64,000 bases of DNA from NCBI GenBank assembly GCA_934718085.1, contig CAKUZL010000002.1, positions 62,001 to 126,000 on the forward strand. Reading direction: 5' to 3'. The position numbers were made by a program, and so were the translations under genes. The number at the start of each line of letters is the position of its first letter. The first letter of the stretch is position 1. This stretch comes from an uncultured Candidatus Melainabacteria bacterium (GTDB lineage Bacteria > Cyanobacteriota > Vampirovibrionia > Gastranaerophilales > Gastranaerophilaceae). Shown one piece after another: positions 1-9,884 of the stretch. The notes under the pieces are model-generated. The model did not search any database and was not told the DNA's origin. It worked only from the letters and a program-made list of their open reading frames with translations.

Positions 1-800
1 GTTCCGAAACCGTTGATTACGAACTGCAAAACGACTATTCCGAGTGACAATACGGACATTTGAAGCCCCATCGGAATTCCGGTGTTAAGGTGAAGAAGCG
101 CGAATTTTCGGTCGATTTGCCAGTCGGATTTTTTCAGTCTGACAATCGGAAATTTAGCGAACATAAAAGACAAGCATAAAATTGTTGCGATGAATTGGGC
201 GATAACCGTTGCGATACCTGCGCCCGCGACGCCGAGACGTAAATATTTTACAAACGAATATGCCAAAATCATGTTCAAAACGGTTGCGAAAATCAGGAAA
301 TAAAGCGGTGTTTTGCTGTCGCCGAGCGCTCTTATGACGTTCGAGCCCAGGTTGTAGAACACGGTCGCAAAAATTCCCGCAAACATAATGAACAGGTATT
401 GAGTCGACATATCAATGATTTCGGGCGGAGTTTGCAAAAGTTCGAGAAGCTGTCTTGAAAACGGAGCCGAAATAAGGGTCAAAATTACGGTCAATCCTGC
501 CGAAAGGACGATTGACGTTGCGACGGATTTTCTGACTCCGTCGTGGTCGCCCGCACCGAAACGTTGAGCCGTAATGACCGTAAAACCTTGTGTTGAGGCG
601 AAAACAAAGCTGATTACGAGAAAAATCAGCGAAGATGTTGCCCCGACCGCGCCGAGAGCGTTTATTCCGATAATCCGACCCACGATAAGCGCGTCGACTA
701 TGTTGTAAAATACCTGAAAAACGTTCCCGATAAATAACGGCAGCATAAATACCGTTATCAATTTCGCGGGACTTCCTTTTGTTAATTCTTTTATAGCCAT
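1..800 (-). CDS. MATE family efflux transporter (3' end outside window)
   Basis: The reverse strand from an ATG at 800 reads as a polytopic membrane protein with the MATE pattern: an N-terminal segment (MAIKELTKGSPAKLI) followed by hydrophobic helices, including FLPLFIGN-like, FQVFYNIVDALIVGR and SNVIRALGDSKTPLYF segments typical of the MatE/DinF/NorM family. About 266 residues are inside the window; a full MATE protein is about 440-460, so the C-terminal part lies beyond base 1. The family exports cationic drugs or metabolites by Na+ or H+ antiport in the inner membrane. A TATAAT lies at 822-827 on the minus strand, followed by a leader of about 20 nt without a good Shine-Dalgarno site. It is divergent from mtaB, whose promoter overlaps the same spacer. 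Confidence 0.9.
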   Translation of the reverse strand, partial: MAIKELTKGSPAKLITVFMLPLFIGNVFQVFYNIVDALIVGRIIGINALGAVGATSSLIFLVISFVFASTQGFTVITAQRFGAGDHDGVRKSVATSIVLSAGLTVILTLISAPFSRQLLELLQTPPEIIDMSTQYLFIMFAGIFATVFYNLGSNVIRALGDSKTPLYFLIFATVLNMILAYSFVKYLRLGVAGAGIATVIAQFIATILCLSFMFAKFPIVRLKKSDWQIDRKFALLHLNTGIPMGLQMSVLSLGIVVLQFVINGFG

Positions 801-840
801 AATTGTTTCGGTTCCGTAAAAATTATATCATAAAAGAAAT

Positions 841-868
841 TTGCGCGGACAATCTTTTATAATATAAT
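841..868 (+). promoter_or_regulatory. Leaderless-type promoter of mtaB
   Basis: TTGCGC (841-846), a 16-nt spacer and TATAAT (863-868) are followed after only 6 nt by the ATG at 875. The start point expected from this -10 box is at or next to the ATG, and no Shine-Dalgarno sequence fits in between. Confidence 0.7.
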
Positions 869-874
869 TTTTGT

Positions 875-2155
875 ATGGAAACTTTTGACATAAAAACTTT
901 CGGATGTAAAACAAATGCGAGCGAATCGGCGATAATTGCGGAAAAACTTGAAAAAGCGGGATTTTCGCAAAATCGCGGTGACAATCCGGGGATATTTATC
1001 GTGAATTCGTGTTCGGTGACGGGAGAGGCGGACAAAAAGGCTTTGTCTGCGCTGAAATCGGCAAAAAACAAAGGCTGCGTTACCGTTTTGACCGGGTGTT
1101 TTGCTCAGCTTAATCCTGCGTTGCGCGAAAAATACGATTTTGTGGATTTTATTGTCGGAAATGCCGAAAAATACGATATTCCCGAGATTTTGAAAAATAA
1201 CGTTCATGACGCCGTTTCGGATATTTTCGAGCAGAAAAAATTTGTTTTCGAAAAGTTTTCGACGACCTCGAAAACCCGTGCCGTTGTTAAGGTTCAAGAC
1301 GGCTGTAATAATCGCTGTTCGTATTGCACTATATGCCTTGCCAGGGGCAAAAGCCGCAGTGCGAGCGAAGATGACGTGATTTCTCAAATCGAAGATTTAA
1401 CGAAAGCCGGATTTAACGAAGTTGTCATAACGGGAATTCACGTCGGTCAGTGGGGTGAAGACTTGCTTCCGGCGCGAACTTTGGCGGATTTGCTCGGCAA
1501 AATCGAAAAAACCGATATTAAGTCGTATCGGTTGGGTTCGCTTGACCCCAACGAGTTGAGCGACGAATTCATCGATTTTCTTTCGATATCCGATAAATTT
1601 TGTCCGCATTTTCACCTGTCGTTGCAGTCTTTGAACGATAAAACACTGAAAAAAATGAACAGACATTACGGATTCGAAAAAATCGCGCACGTAATAAATT
1701 ACATAAACGACAAGTTTGAAAATCCGTTTTTGGGATGTGATATTATAGTCGGATTCCCGGGCGAAACGCGGGAAGATTTCGAGTTGACGAAAGAGCGTCT
1801 GCAAAACTCGAAATTGTCGCAAATTCACGTGTTCCCGTACTCCAAAAGACCGGGAACTACGGCGTTTTCGATGCCCGAACAGGTTGAAACTTCCGAAAAA
1901 CACAACCGCGTGCTTGAGGTGAAAAATATTTCGGAACAAAAGCATGCCGAATTTTTGCAAAAAAATATCGGTTCGGAATGTTACGTAACAATCGAGAAAA
2001 AACTTGATCGCAAAACGGGCTTGTACAAAGCTGTTACGCCGAATTACATAAAAGTTCTCGTTAAATCCGACGAAGACATAAAAAATAAATACCTGAAAAT
2101 CGTTTTGGACCGTGTTTCGGGCGAAAACGTCGAAGCCTCGGTTGTTTCGGGCTGA
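875..2155 (+). CDS. mtaB: tRNA N6-threonylcarbamoyladenosine(37)-C2 methylthiotransferase MtaB
   Basis: A 426-residue radical-SAM methylthiotransferase. The N-terminal UPF0004 domain carries the three auxiliary-cluster cysteines in TFGCKTN (C11), NSCSVT (C46) and TGCFAQ (C75). The radical-SAM cluster motif CNNRCSYC has C144, C148 and C151, followed by ARGKSRS. A TRAM-like tail follows the SAM domain. The family converts t6A37 to ms2t6A in tRNAs that read ANN codons. The TFGCKTN start and the length fit MtaB better than MiaB or RimO. The gene starts 6 nt after a TATAAT and is probably leaderless. dnaE follows after 71 bases with its own ribosome site. Confidence 0.93.
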   Translation: METFDIKTFGCKTNASESAIIAEKLEKAGFSQNRGDNPGIFIVNSCSVTGEADKKALSALKSAKNKGCVTVLTGCFAQLNPALREKYDFVDFIVGNAEKYDIPEILKNNVHDAVSDIFEQKKFVFEKFSTTSKTRAVVKVQDGCNNRCSYCTICLARGKSRSASEDDVISQIEDLTKAGFNEVVITGIHVGQWGEDLLPARTLADLLGKIEKTDIKSYRLGSLDPNELSDEFIDFLSISDKFCPHFHLSLQSLNDKTLKKMNRHYGFEKIAHVINYINDKFENPFLGCDIIVGFPGETREDFELTKERLQNSKLSQIHVFPYSKRPGTTAFSMPEQVETSEKHNRVLEVKNISEQKHAEFLQKNIGSECYVTIEKKLDRKTGLYKAVTPNYIKVLVKSDEDIKNKYLKIVLDRVSGENVEASVVSG

Positions 2156-2226
2156 AATAAAACGTATAAATTCTTTACGAACCATGCCTCATCTTTAGGG
2201 TAAAATTATAAAGGAAGGAAGAATTT

Positions 2227-5200
2227 ATGCAGTACGTACCGTTACATGTTCACACGGAATACAGCCTTTTGGACGGCGCAATAAAGATAAAGGACTATTG
2301 TAAGTTCGCAAAGGAAAACGACATGCCCGCGGTAGCGATTACCGATCACGGGGTTATGTACGGTGCGATAGAAATGTATAAAACCGCTCGCGAAGCTGGT
2401 TTGAAGCCGCTTATCGGGTGCGAGGTTTACGTTTTTCACGGTGATATCAAAGAAAAAAACAAACCGGGCGAAAAAAATTATCACCTTGTTTTGATAGCCA
2501 AAAATTTGAAAGGTTATCAGAATTTGATTAAAATTGCGAGTATCGCGCAGGTTGAAGGTTTTTACTACAAACCTCGGGTCAACCACGAAATAATCGAACA
2601 ACATTCCGAAGGCTTAATTTGCCTTTCCGCTTGTATTCAGGGCGAAGTCGCGCGTTATATCATCGACGACAAATATGAAGAAGCGTTCGAATTCGCAAAA
2701 TATTATCACAATATTTTTAAAGACGACTATTATATCGAGCTTCAGGATCACGGGCTTCACGAGGAAGAAAAGGCGAACAACGGACTTTTGAAAATTGCAA
2801 AAGAACTCGGCGTAAAAACCGTAATAACCAACGACAGCCACTATTTGTACAAAGAAGACGCGTCTTGGCACGATACGTTGCTTTGTATCAATACGAACGC
2901 CCGAAAAGCCGATAAAGAGAACAGATTCCACTTCCAAAACGACGAATTTTACATCAAAACTCCGGAACAACTCAGGGATTCTTTCAAAAAACTCGACGCG
3001 GAAACGTTTGAAAATTCGATAAAAAATACCGTTGAAATCGCCGACAAATGCAACCTGATTTTGGAACTCGGAAAGTCGAAACTTCCGCATTACGAAGTTC
3101 CCGCCAATCACACCGTGGAAAGCTATTTGGACTTTAAAGTTCGCGAGGGTTTGAAAAAACGCTACGGAACCGTTACAAAAGAAATCGAAGACCGAACGAA
3201 ATACGAGCTGGAAGTTATCAATAAAATGGGGTTCCCCGCGTATTTTCTCATAACCTGGGATTATATAAATTATGCGAAGGAACACGGAATTCCCGTCGGT
3301 CCGGGCAGAGGTTCGGCTGCGGGAAGTATCGTTGCTTATGCGCTCGGAATTACGGATATTGACCCGATTTACCACAAACTCCTGTTCGAAAGATTTTTGA
3401 ATCCCGAACGGGTTTCGATGCCCGATATCGACGTGGATTTTTGTATCGAAGGTCGCGAAAAAGTTTTTCAATACGTAATCGACAAGTACGGTGCCGATAA
3501 GGTCTGTCACATCATTACGTTCGGTACGCTTGCCGCAAAAGAAGCCGTGAAGGCGGTTGCGCGGGTTCTTAACGTTCCGTTCGCTCAGTCAAACGAAATT
3601 ACTAAATTAATCCCCTCCGTGCCGGGAATTTTGCTCAACGATGACGGAAAACACTTGTGCGCGTTCAAAGAAAGTCCCGAATTTCAAAAATTCTATGACG
3701 AAGACAGCCAAATCGAGGGTGACAGCCTTATTCCCGGAAAACCTTTGTCCGTCAAACAAATCATTGACGAGGCAAAAAAAATCGAAGGACTCAAAAAAAA
3801 TACGGGCATGCACGCGTGCGGGGTCGTAATTTCCCAACAACCGCTCGAGGAGCTCGTCCCCGTCCAACACGATAAGGACAACAACCTCATCACGCAATAC
3901 GAAAAATTTGCGTCCGAAGACCTCGGACTGCTGAAAATGGACTTTCTGGGGCTTCTTAACCTTACGATTATGCGAAACGCTCTTCGTCTCATAAAGCAAC
4001 GTCATAACATCGATTTGGATTTGAACAATATTCCTCTCGACGACAAAGAAACTTTTGCTTTGCTTCAAAAAGGCGATACGGACGGCGTTTTCCAGCTTGA
4101 ATCCGCGGGCATGAAAAAACTTGTAAGAGATTTGAAACCTTCTGTTTTCGAAGATTTGGGTGCTTTGGTCGCGATTTTCCGCCCGGGTCCTTTGCAGACG
4201 GGCATGGATAAGACTTTCGTCGCCCGTAAACACGGAAAAGAACCGATAACGTACGCTCACCCGTTGCTTGAACCGATTTTGAAAGACACTTACGGTACGA
4301 TTTTGTATCAGGAGCAGATTATGCAAATCGTACAGTCGTTGGCGGGATTTTCGCTCGGTGAAGCCGACATGATGCGGCGCGCCATGGGGAAAAAGAAAAA
4401 AGAAATTATGGACGCCAACAAGGCGAAATTCGTTGAAGGGTCGGTTTCCAACGGCGTTGACCGCAAGGTCGCTGAAGAACTTTGGGATACAATGGTCGCG
4501 TTCGCGGCGTACTGCTTTAACCGTGCACACTCGGCGGCTTACGCTTTTGTTGCCTACCAAACCGCGTATTTGAAGGCTCACTACCCAATCGAATATTTTT
4601 CGGCGTTGCTTTCGAGCGTTAAGGACAACAAAGAAAAAACTCAGATGTACATCGCGATGGCTCAAAGTAAGGGAATTAAGGTGCTTCCGCCCGATATAAA
4701 CAAATCCGACGCGGAATTTACTCCCGACGGAGACAACATTCGTTTCGGTTTGAACTCCCTGAAAGGCGTAGGTTTGGCGGTTTGCGAAACCATTGAAGAA
4801 GAACGCGAAAAAGGCGAGTTTAAATCGCTTTACGATTTTATCTCGCGGCTTAATTCAAAATGTATCAACAAAAAAACGATGGAAAGTTTCATTAAAACGG
4901 GAACTTTGAGCTGTTTCGGAGCTTCTCGAAAAAAACTCATAAACAATTTGGATAACATTTTGAGTGTGAACGCACGTGAAACGAAATCGAAAGAATTGGG
5001 TCAAACAAGCCTGTTTTCGGCATTGTCGGGCGGCGGTCAACCTGTTTTGTCTACTCTCGAGCTCCAAGGCGGAGACGAAGAATTCTCAGACAAAGAAATT
5101 CAAGAGTTTGAAAAAGAGTATCTCGGATTTTATATTACTTCGCACCCGCTTGACAGTATTCGCGCACATTTGCCCTTCTTGACAACTTGTAATATTTGCG

Positions 5201-5721
5201 ATTTGCAAAACATGCCCGACGAAAAATCCGTAACCGTTTGCGGGCTTGTAAATTCCGTCAGAACAATTCCGACAAAATCCGGAAAAATGTTGAAGGCGGG
5301 CGTTGTCGAGGATTTGACGGGAAAAATCGAATTTGTGGCGTTTTACAAAACTCTCGAAAAATATAACACGTTGATAGAACCGGAAAAAAAACTGATTATT
5401 TCGGGAAAATTCCAAAAACGCGACGAAAACGCTTCTCAAATCATCATCGACAGTGTAAAACCCGTCGAAATCTGCAATTTGGTTACAGTTACGGTAAATA
5501 CGCAAATGCCGTTCGAAAAAGTTATGGCACTGAAATCCGAAATCACTCAATATAAAGGCGATGACCCGCTGTTTTTCAAAATCAAAGATAATGACAATTT
5601 CGTCAAAATTGCAGCTCCGTCGATGTTTTGGGTCAACGGCAGCAACGACTTCGCGCAAGGTCTCGAGCGTGCATTTAAAGACGAGGTCAAGGTTGAAATC
5701 GCTTCGGCTTCGGAAAGCTGA
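2227..5721 (+). CDS. dnaE: DNA polymerase III alpha subunit
   Basis: 1164 residues, the usual size of DnaE, the replicative polymerase subunit. The N-terminal PHP domain starts with YVPLHVHTEYSLLDGA. The palm motif PDIDVDF supplies catalytic D400 and D402, and MDFLGL supplies the third aspartate, D572. The helix-hairpin-helix region follows, and a C-terminal OB fold is visible around VTVCGLVNS...GKIEFVAF. It lacks an N-terminal proofreading exonuclease, so it is DnaE and not PolC. A strong ribosome site (aaggaagg, about 2211-2218) precedes the ATG, and TAAAAT at about 2201 is a possible -10. Confidence 0.97.
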   Translation: MQYVPLHVHTEYSLLDGAIKIKDYCKFAKENDMPAVAITDHGVMYGAIEMYKTAREAGLKPLIGCEVYVFHGDIKEKNKPGEKNYHLVLIAKNLKGYQNLIKIASIAQVEGFYYKPRVNHEIIEQHSEGLICLSACIQGEVARYIIDDKYEEAFEFAKYYHNIFKDDYYIELQDHGLHEEEKANNGLLKIAKELGVKTVITNDSHYLYKEDASWHDTLLCINTNARKADKENRFHFQNDEFYIKTPEQLRDSFKKLDAETFENSIKNTVEIADKCNLILELGKSKLPHYEVPANHTVESYLDFKVREGLKKRYGTVTKEIEDRTKYELEVINKMGFPAYFLITWDYINYAKEHGIPVGPGRGSAAGSIVAYALGITDIDPIYHKLLFERFLNPERVSMPDIDVDFCIEGREKVFQYVIDKYGADKVCHIITFGTLAAKEAVKAVARVLNVPFAQSNEITKLIPSVPGILLNDDGKHLCAFKESPEFQKFYDEDSQIEGDSLIPGKPLSVKQIIDEAKKIEGLKKNTGMHACGVVISQQPLEELVPVQHDKDNNLITQYEKFASEDLGLLKMDFLGLLNLTIMRNALRLIKQRHNIDLDLNNIPLDDKETFALLQKGDTDGVFQLESAGMKKLVRDLKPSVFEDLGALVAIFRPGPLQTGMDKTFVARKHGKEPITYAHPLLEPILKDTYGTILYQEQIMQIVQSLAGFSLGEADMMRRAMGKKKKEIMDANKAKFVEGSVSNGVDRKVAEELWDTMVAFAAYCFNRAHSAAYAFVAYQTAYLKAHYPIEYFSALLSSVKDNKEKTQMYIAMAQSKGIKVLPPDINKSDAEFTPDGDNIRFGLNSLKGVGLAVCETIEEEREKGEFKSLYDFISRLNSKCINKKTMESFIKTGTLSCFGASRKKLINNLDNILSVNARETKSKELGQTSLFSALSGGGQPVLSTLELQGGDEEFSDKEIQEFEKEYLGFYITSHPLDSIRAHLPFLTTCNICDLQNMPDEKSVTVCGLVNSVRTIPTKSGKMLKAGVVEDLTGKIEFVAFYKTLEKYNTLIEPEKKLIISGKFQKRDENASQIIIDSVKPVEICNLVTVTVNTQMPFEKVMALKSEITQYKGDDPLFFKIKDNDNFVKIAAPSMFWVNGSNDFAQGLERAFKDEVKVEIASASES

Positions 5722-5999
5722 GCCACGCCGGCACAGCCGTTTTCCCGGTTTTATTTTCAAATGCCTTTATTTCGAAACCGCAGTGTCATCGAGTTGCAGG
5801 TAATGCCGAATTTTCGTCTCTCCTGTTTTGTGGCTTCGTGTTTTCGAGGCAAAGCTGCATTGTAGTTTAGGATTTCAGGCTTGCGAAAATCGAGGCTAAT
5901 CGGCAGCTTGTAAAGTTTCTTTTGCATTGTAAAGATTTTTCATGACAAAGCTTTCACCCTCCGTCCTTGTTTCTGACGCTCGGGGTGCTCGGGCGGAGT
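5722..5999. other. Intergenic spacer without recognised feature
   Basis: This lies between the convergent ends of dnaE and the GH57 gene. I see no convincing open frame, RNA gene or clear terminator. Confidence 0.5.
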
Positions 6000-8249
6000 C
6001 TAAAATTCGGTTTGCATTTGAAACGGTCTGTTTACCGCAAGCAAAAAGTCTTGCGGATAGACGTTTTCAACCCTTCCGAATGTTCCGTTTATCACAAAGA
6101 AATCCGCTTTTTCGCCGGGCGCCGTGTCCAAATCATCGAACGGAATTTTTACTTCCAGAGTTTCGTCGTAAACGCTTACAACGTCGTTCTTTCTGACGGT
6201 TGTCCACAAGTTATTTTTTGTCGCTTTCGAGAAAAACATCGGCATTTGTCCGTTTCCGAAAAACGTCAGCAGCAGCTCGTGAGTGTATCCGTTTTTGAGC
6301 AGCGAACAAACGTTATCGGTTTTGTTCAACGCGCGAACGGGTGACATGGCGCGGTATTCGTCTCCGTGGGTTTTAAAATATATGTAAATATTGTAAATTG
6401 CGTCTTTTCCGGCCGTCATTTCCGATAAAAAGTCGTTTACGTTGAATTGCAGATACAAGTTGTCGACGTCGCAACCGAAATAAATTCTGTTAAACAGCCT
6501 GTGTTGCTGCAAAATCGGAGAATCGGGGATATCTATGCAACCTGCGTTTGCCCATTCCGATTCCGCGGATTTTTTCCCGCTCATCGACGGCGAAATGAAC
6601 CCTCTCGGGGTTCTCGACGGTTTGCACGTGTACAGTGCAAGCGGTTCTTCCAAATACTTTGGAACTTCTCCGCCGGTCAAAGTGTAAATATTTTTTAAGT
6701 GTTCTCTGAACAAATAGTCAAAAAGCCCGTCACAGCCCGAATCGTTGGGTTCTCCGAACCACCAAAACCAGTCGCTTCCCTGTGCGATGCAAAGTTCTTT
6801 GTACGCCGCTTTGATGTTTTTTGACGGATGGGGCAGCGATTTCAGGTATTTATAGGCTTCGAACAAGTATTCCCACGCGAGGTTTTTTGTAGGTTCCGCC
6901 GTCCAAAATCTGAAATTCCTGTTTATACACGACCCCGCCTCGAGGTGCTCGAGCGGATGGATGTGGTCGGCTTTTTTCAAATAATCGCCGACAAGCACTG
7001 TCGACAGCGACTTATCTTCCGTAATCAGAGAGTAAAGTTCGGTCAAAAACTCTTCGCCGCCGTCCGCGTAGCCCGAAAAACAATTTTCTCCGTCCGTCGC
7101 AATCGTAATTAAATGATGGCTGTGCGGCGAATTTTGGAACTTTCCGCAAATGACTTTCAATCTGCCGTAAAGGTCATTTGCCGCGGTTTTTCCGCTGCAT
7201 CCCGCGTATTCCGTTCCCAAAAGGTTCGGAATTACCGAGTCTCTGAAAATTAAATTTATCTTTTTGCCGTTTTTGCATTCGTATGAGTATGCTTCGCACA
7301 AATTCAGGGGGTCTTCGGGGTATCCGTTGAAATCCCTCACAAATTCTTTTTTCAACGAGTTTGCCAAGACTCCTTCGTCCGAAACCGTCCATTTTATGCC
7401 GGCTTCGCTCATATATTCCAAAACTTCTTCGCTCAATGCGAGCTCGGACGGCCAAAGTCCGCAAGGCTTTGTTCCGAAGGTTTTTTTCGTCTTTTTTATT
7501 GCTTCGTTTATTTGTGAAATCGCGCAATCGGGCATTTTTACGTCGTTTTTCGGCAATGGATAACGATAACCCGATTTTTCCGCCGAACTCATGTCCGCAA
7601 CAAGCGGCAAAATCGGGTTATAATAAGGCGAAGTCATTATTTCCGCTCGATTTTGCGCAACGTATTTTTTGAAAGTCGGAATTATGTCCGCGATAATTTT
7701 TCGCTGTAACTCAATAACCGCGCGTCTGTGAGCGTCGTTGTAATCCCTCTCCGTTCGCACGAGCAGCGCAAGTTCGGGATAAACATCGTAAAACGAGTCG
7801 TTGAACCACGCCAAATTGAACAATGCCGCGATATCGCCGTATTCTTCCGTCGTAAAGTCGTTTATATCAACGTTTTCCGTTCGAAAACGTTTCGCGTACA
7901 ATTCGTTGTACCGCGGAAACCTTGTAATCACGGTGTTATAGTCGACATCGAAAAACGAGTTCAGGATAAATTCTTTGTCGTCGTCGGTAAGTTCCGCTGC
8001 CGGAGTCAACGTAATTCGCGAGTGGATGTCGTTTCCGCCCTTTGCATATTCTTCCAGTGTGTCGATTAACGCGGGCGAAATATCGAAATTCAGCTTTAAC
8101 CCGGGAAATTTTTCCAGATATAACGCCATTTTCAGGTAATCTTTTACCGCGTGCAATCTTGCCCACGGCATAAGCATAAGCCCGTCCTGCAAGGCTTTGT
8201 AGCAGGGTTGGTGAAAATGCCATATAAACGCTATCGACAACTTTTTCAT
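6000..8249 (-). CDS. Glycoside hydrolase family 57 (alpha-amylase / glucanotransferase type)
   Basis: 749 residues. Conserved GH57 regions are present: HFHQP at residues 11-15, GLWPSE with the expected nucleophile E269, and TIATDGEN with the expected acid/base D386. The WFWWFGEPND segment lies after the catalytic barrel. The C-terminal third contains a beta-rich part (RIYFGCDVDNLYLQFNVN) that resembles a carbohydrate-binding or domain-of-amylase module. GH57 enzymes act on alpha-1,4/1,6 glucans such as glycogen or starch. No signal peptide is visible, so a cytoplasmic role in storage-glucan turnover is likely. A TATAAT and a GGAAGAG ribosome site lie upstream (minus strand 8250-8285). The exact substrate cannot be told from sequence. 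Confidence 0.9.
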   Translation of the reverse strand: MKKLSIAFIWHFHQPCYKALQDGLMLMPWARLHAVKDYLKMALYLEKFPGLKLNFDISPALIDTLEEYAKGGNDIHSRITLTPAAELTDDDKEFILNSFFDVDYNTVITRFPRYNELYAKRFRTENVDINDFTTEEYGDIAALFNLAWFNDSFYDVYPELALLVRTERDYNDAHRRAVIELQRKIIADIIPTFKKYVAQNRAEIMTSPYYNPILPLVADMSSAEKSGYRYPLPKNDVKMPDCAISQINEAIKKTKKTFGTKPCGLWPSELALSEEVLEYMSEAGIKWTVSDEGVLANSLKKEFVRDFNGYPEDPLNLCEAYSYECKNGKKINLIFRDSVIPNLLGTEYAGCSGKTAANDLYGRLKVICGKFQNSPHSHHLITIATDGENCFSGYADGGEEFLTELYSLITEDKSLSTVLVGDYLKKADHIHPLEHLEAGSCINRNFRFWTAEPTKNLAWEYLFEAYKYLKSLPHPSKNIKAAYKELCIAQGSDWFWWFGEPNDSGCDGLFDYLFREHLKNIYTLTGGEVPKYLEEPLALYTCKPSRTPRGFISPSMSGKKSAESEWANAGCIDIPDSPILQQHRLFNRIYFGCDVDNLYLQFNVNDFLSEMTAGKDAIYNIYIYFKTHGDEYRAMSPVRALNKTDNVCSLLKNGYTHELLLTFFGNGQMPMFFSKATKNNLWTTVRKNDVVSVYDETLEVKIPFDDLDTAPGEKADFFVINGTFGRVENVYPQDFLLAVNRPFQMQTEF

Positions 8250-8297
8250 AAATTTCGTTCTCTTCCGGTCAATTATATCATATTTCGTTTTTTTTCG

Positions 8298-9200
8298 CTA
8301 CTTCCCCGAAAACTTTTTCGCCGTGAGCAGTGCCGCGCCTATCATTCCGGCGTTGTTTCCGGCTTCGGCGTACCTGATTTTTAGCGGCGAACAAACCGTT
8401 TCCGCGTTTACTCGCTCTTCGAGGCTCTTTATATCCGCAAATTTGCCCATTCCGCCCGATAATACGATTATTTCCGTATCGAAAATATTGTTCAGCGACA
8501 CAAGCCCCGCGAACAGATGGTTGTGCCATATTTCCATTACTTTTTTACAAAGTTCGTCGCCTGATTTGAAACCTTCAATCAGGTCGTAAGTGGTCAGTTT
8601 GTCGACCTTTTCGTAATTCGGAAATTCTTTTGCGAATTCTTCCTTATACGTTCTTAAAAGTCCGGGGCCCGAAGCGTAGGATTCCCAACAGTCGTAATTT
8701 CCGCAAGTGCATTGTCTTCGGCGGTCGGGATATATTTTCAGGCTGCCCGCTTCTCCTCCTCGACCCGATTTGCCGCGCAATAAACTCCCTTCAATCACAA
8801 TCCCGGCGCCTATTCCCGTTCCGAGGGTTATCGTGATGTTGTTGTCAAATCCTCGTGCCGCGCCGAGTTTGTATTCCGCCAGGGCTGCCGCGTTTGCGTC
8901 GTTCTCGATAAAAACGGGTTTGTTCGTAAGTGTAGAAAAATCTGTTGAATTATAGCCTTTCGGCATGTTCGGTGTCGACGACATTACGGAAGTGTTCTCG
9001 AGATTCACTGCCCCGGCGGTCGAAATCGCCACGGCGTCGATATCTTCGGCTTCCGATATTATTCGCTTCAACTCGTCGAAAATTTCCGTCGCCGTTTTAG
9101 GGGTTTTAATTTTGGAAATTTGACTCAAAAATTCCCCGTCTCCGCTGATTTTCGCGTACGCGATTTTTGTTCCTCCGATGTCGAACGATAATATTTTCAC
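8298..9200 (-). CDS. nanK: ROK family sugar kinase, probably N-acetylmannosamine kinase
   Basis: 300 residues with the ROK layout: phosphate loop DIGGTK (residues 7-12), catalytic base D101 in ENDANAA, GTGIGAGIV, and the zinc-site cysteines in CTCGNYDC (C164, C166, C171). The usual GEIGH histidine ligand is replaced: the sequence reads GEAGS. It starts at a GTG that overlaps the nanE stop (GTGA), with AAAGGA 7 nt upstream. Direct coupling to nanE makes ManNAc kinase the best guess, giving ManNAc-6-P for NanE. A glucokinase role is the main alternative, since a GH57 glucan enzyme lies just downstream. The nanK symbol rests on context only. Confidence 0.8.
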   Translation of the reverse strand: MKILSFDIGGTKIAYAKISGDGEFLSQISKIKTPKTATEIFDELKRIISEAEDIDAVAISTAGAVNLENTSVMSSTPNMPKGYNSTDFSTLTNKPVFIENDANAAALAEYKLGAARGFDNNITITLGTGIGAGIVIEGSLLRGKSGRGGEAGSLKIYPDRRRQCTCGNYDCWESYASGPGLLRTYKEEFAKEFPNYEKVDKLTTYDLIEGFKSGDELCKKVMEIWHNHLFAGLVSLNNIFDTEIIVLSGGMGKFADIKSLEERVNAETVCSPLKIRYAEAGNNAGMIGAALLTAKKFSGK

Positions 9201-9883
9201 GGTAAAATCCTTTCGCTGTAAAATCTTTTAACAATCAGTTGCGGGCGGGTTATCGCCGAACCTATTACAACCGCGTGAGCTCCGAGCGCAAACGCTTTGT
9301 TGACTTGTTCGGGAGTCCAAAATCTTCCTTCCGCGATAACGGGGCAGTCCAAAATTTTTACCGCCTTTTCAAGCAGCTCGAAATCGGGTTCTTTTGTCAT
9401 TTTGCTGTTGTCCGTGTACCCGGCCAGAGTCGTGGAAACCATATCAGCTCCCAGCGCCCTTGCCGCGATTGCCTCGGAAATGGTCGAAATGTCCGCCATC
9501 GATACCTTTCGCTTAATGGCGATATATCTTATAAGCTTTCTTAAATTGTCTTTTCCCCTCGGTCTCGAAGTTCCGTCAAACGCAATAATATCGGCTCCCG
9601 CGTCCGCTACCGACCTTGCGTCTTCCGTCGTCGGGGTTATGTACACGACGCTTTTCGGGTTCTTCGGGAATATTTCCGGTTTTGTAATTCCGATGACCGG
9701 CAAATCGAACATCTTTTTCGCGTTTGCCACATCTCTCGCTCCCGCAAGCCGTAAAGCCTTCGCACCGCCTTTCACGACGGATTTTATCATTGCGTTCAGG
9801 CATTCTTCCTCGTACAAAGGTTCGTTCGGCATCGCCTGTACCGACACGATTATCGTGTTTTTTAGTCTGCTTATAACGTCCAT
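9197..9883 (-). CDS. nanE: N-acetylmannosamine-6-phosphate 2-epimerase
   Basis: 228 residues, TIM-barrel NanE family, converting ManNAc-6-P to GlcNAc-6-P. Family features are VSVQAMPNEPLY near the N-terminus, KALRLAG, PVIGITK, DIIAFDGTSRPRG, the VSMADISTISEA strand and PVIAEGRFWTPEQV near the end. I chose the ATG at 9883 because it begins the usual MDVISRLKN start; a TTG 12 nt further upstream is in frame but has no spaced ribosome site (AGGA sits directly against it). The start lies just after the nadC stop, and the gene overlaps the downstream ROK kinase by 4 bases. No nanA lyase or sialidase is visible in this window. Confidence 0.92.
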   Translation of the reverse strand: MDVISRLKNTIIVSVQAMPNEPLYEEECLNAMIKSVVKGGAKALRLAGARDVANAKKMFDLPVIGITKPEIFPKNPKSVVYITPTTEDARSVADAGADIIAFDGTSRPRGKDNLRKLIRYIAIKRKVSMADISTISEAIAARALGADMVSTTLAGYTDNSKMTKEPDFELLEKAVKILDCPVIAEGRFWTPEQVNKAFALGAHAVVIGSAITRPQLIVKRFYSERILP

Positions 9884-9884
9884 T

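Noticed and set aside
857..2185. Long open frames on the strand opposite mtaB
   Set aside because: They are antisense shadows caused by codon bias; mtaB is certain and their products are Phe/Arg-rich with no motif. The same holds for antisense frames over dnaE, groEL, the RND pump and others.
5942..6344. Plus-strand frames at the 3' end of the GH57 gene
   Set aside because: They run antisense to a well-supported GH57 gene and have Arg/Phe-rich products without ribosome sites.
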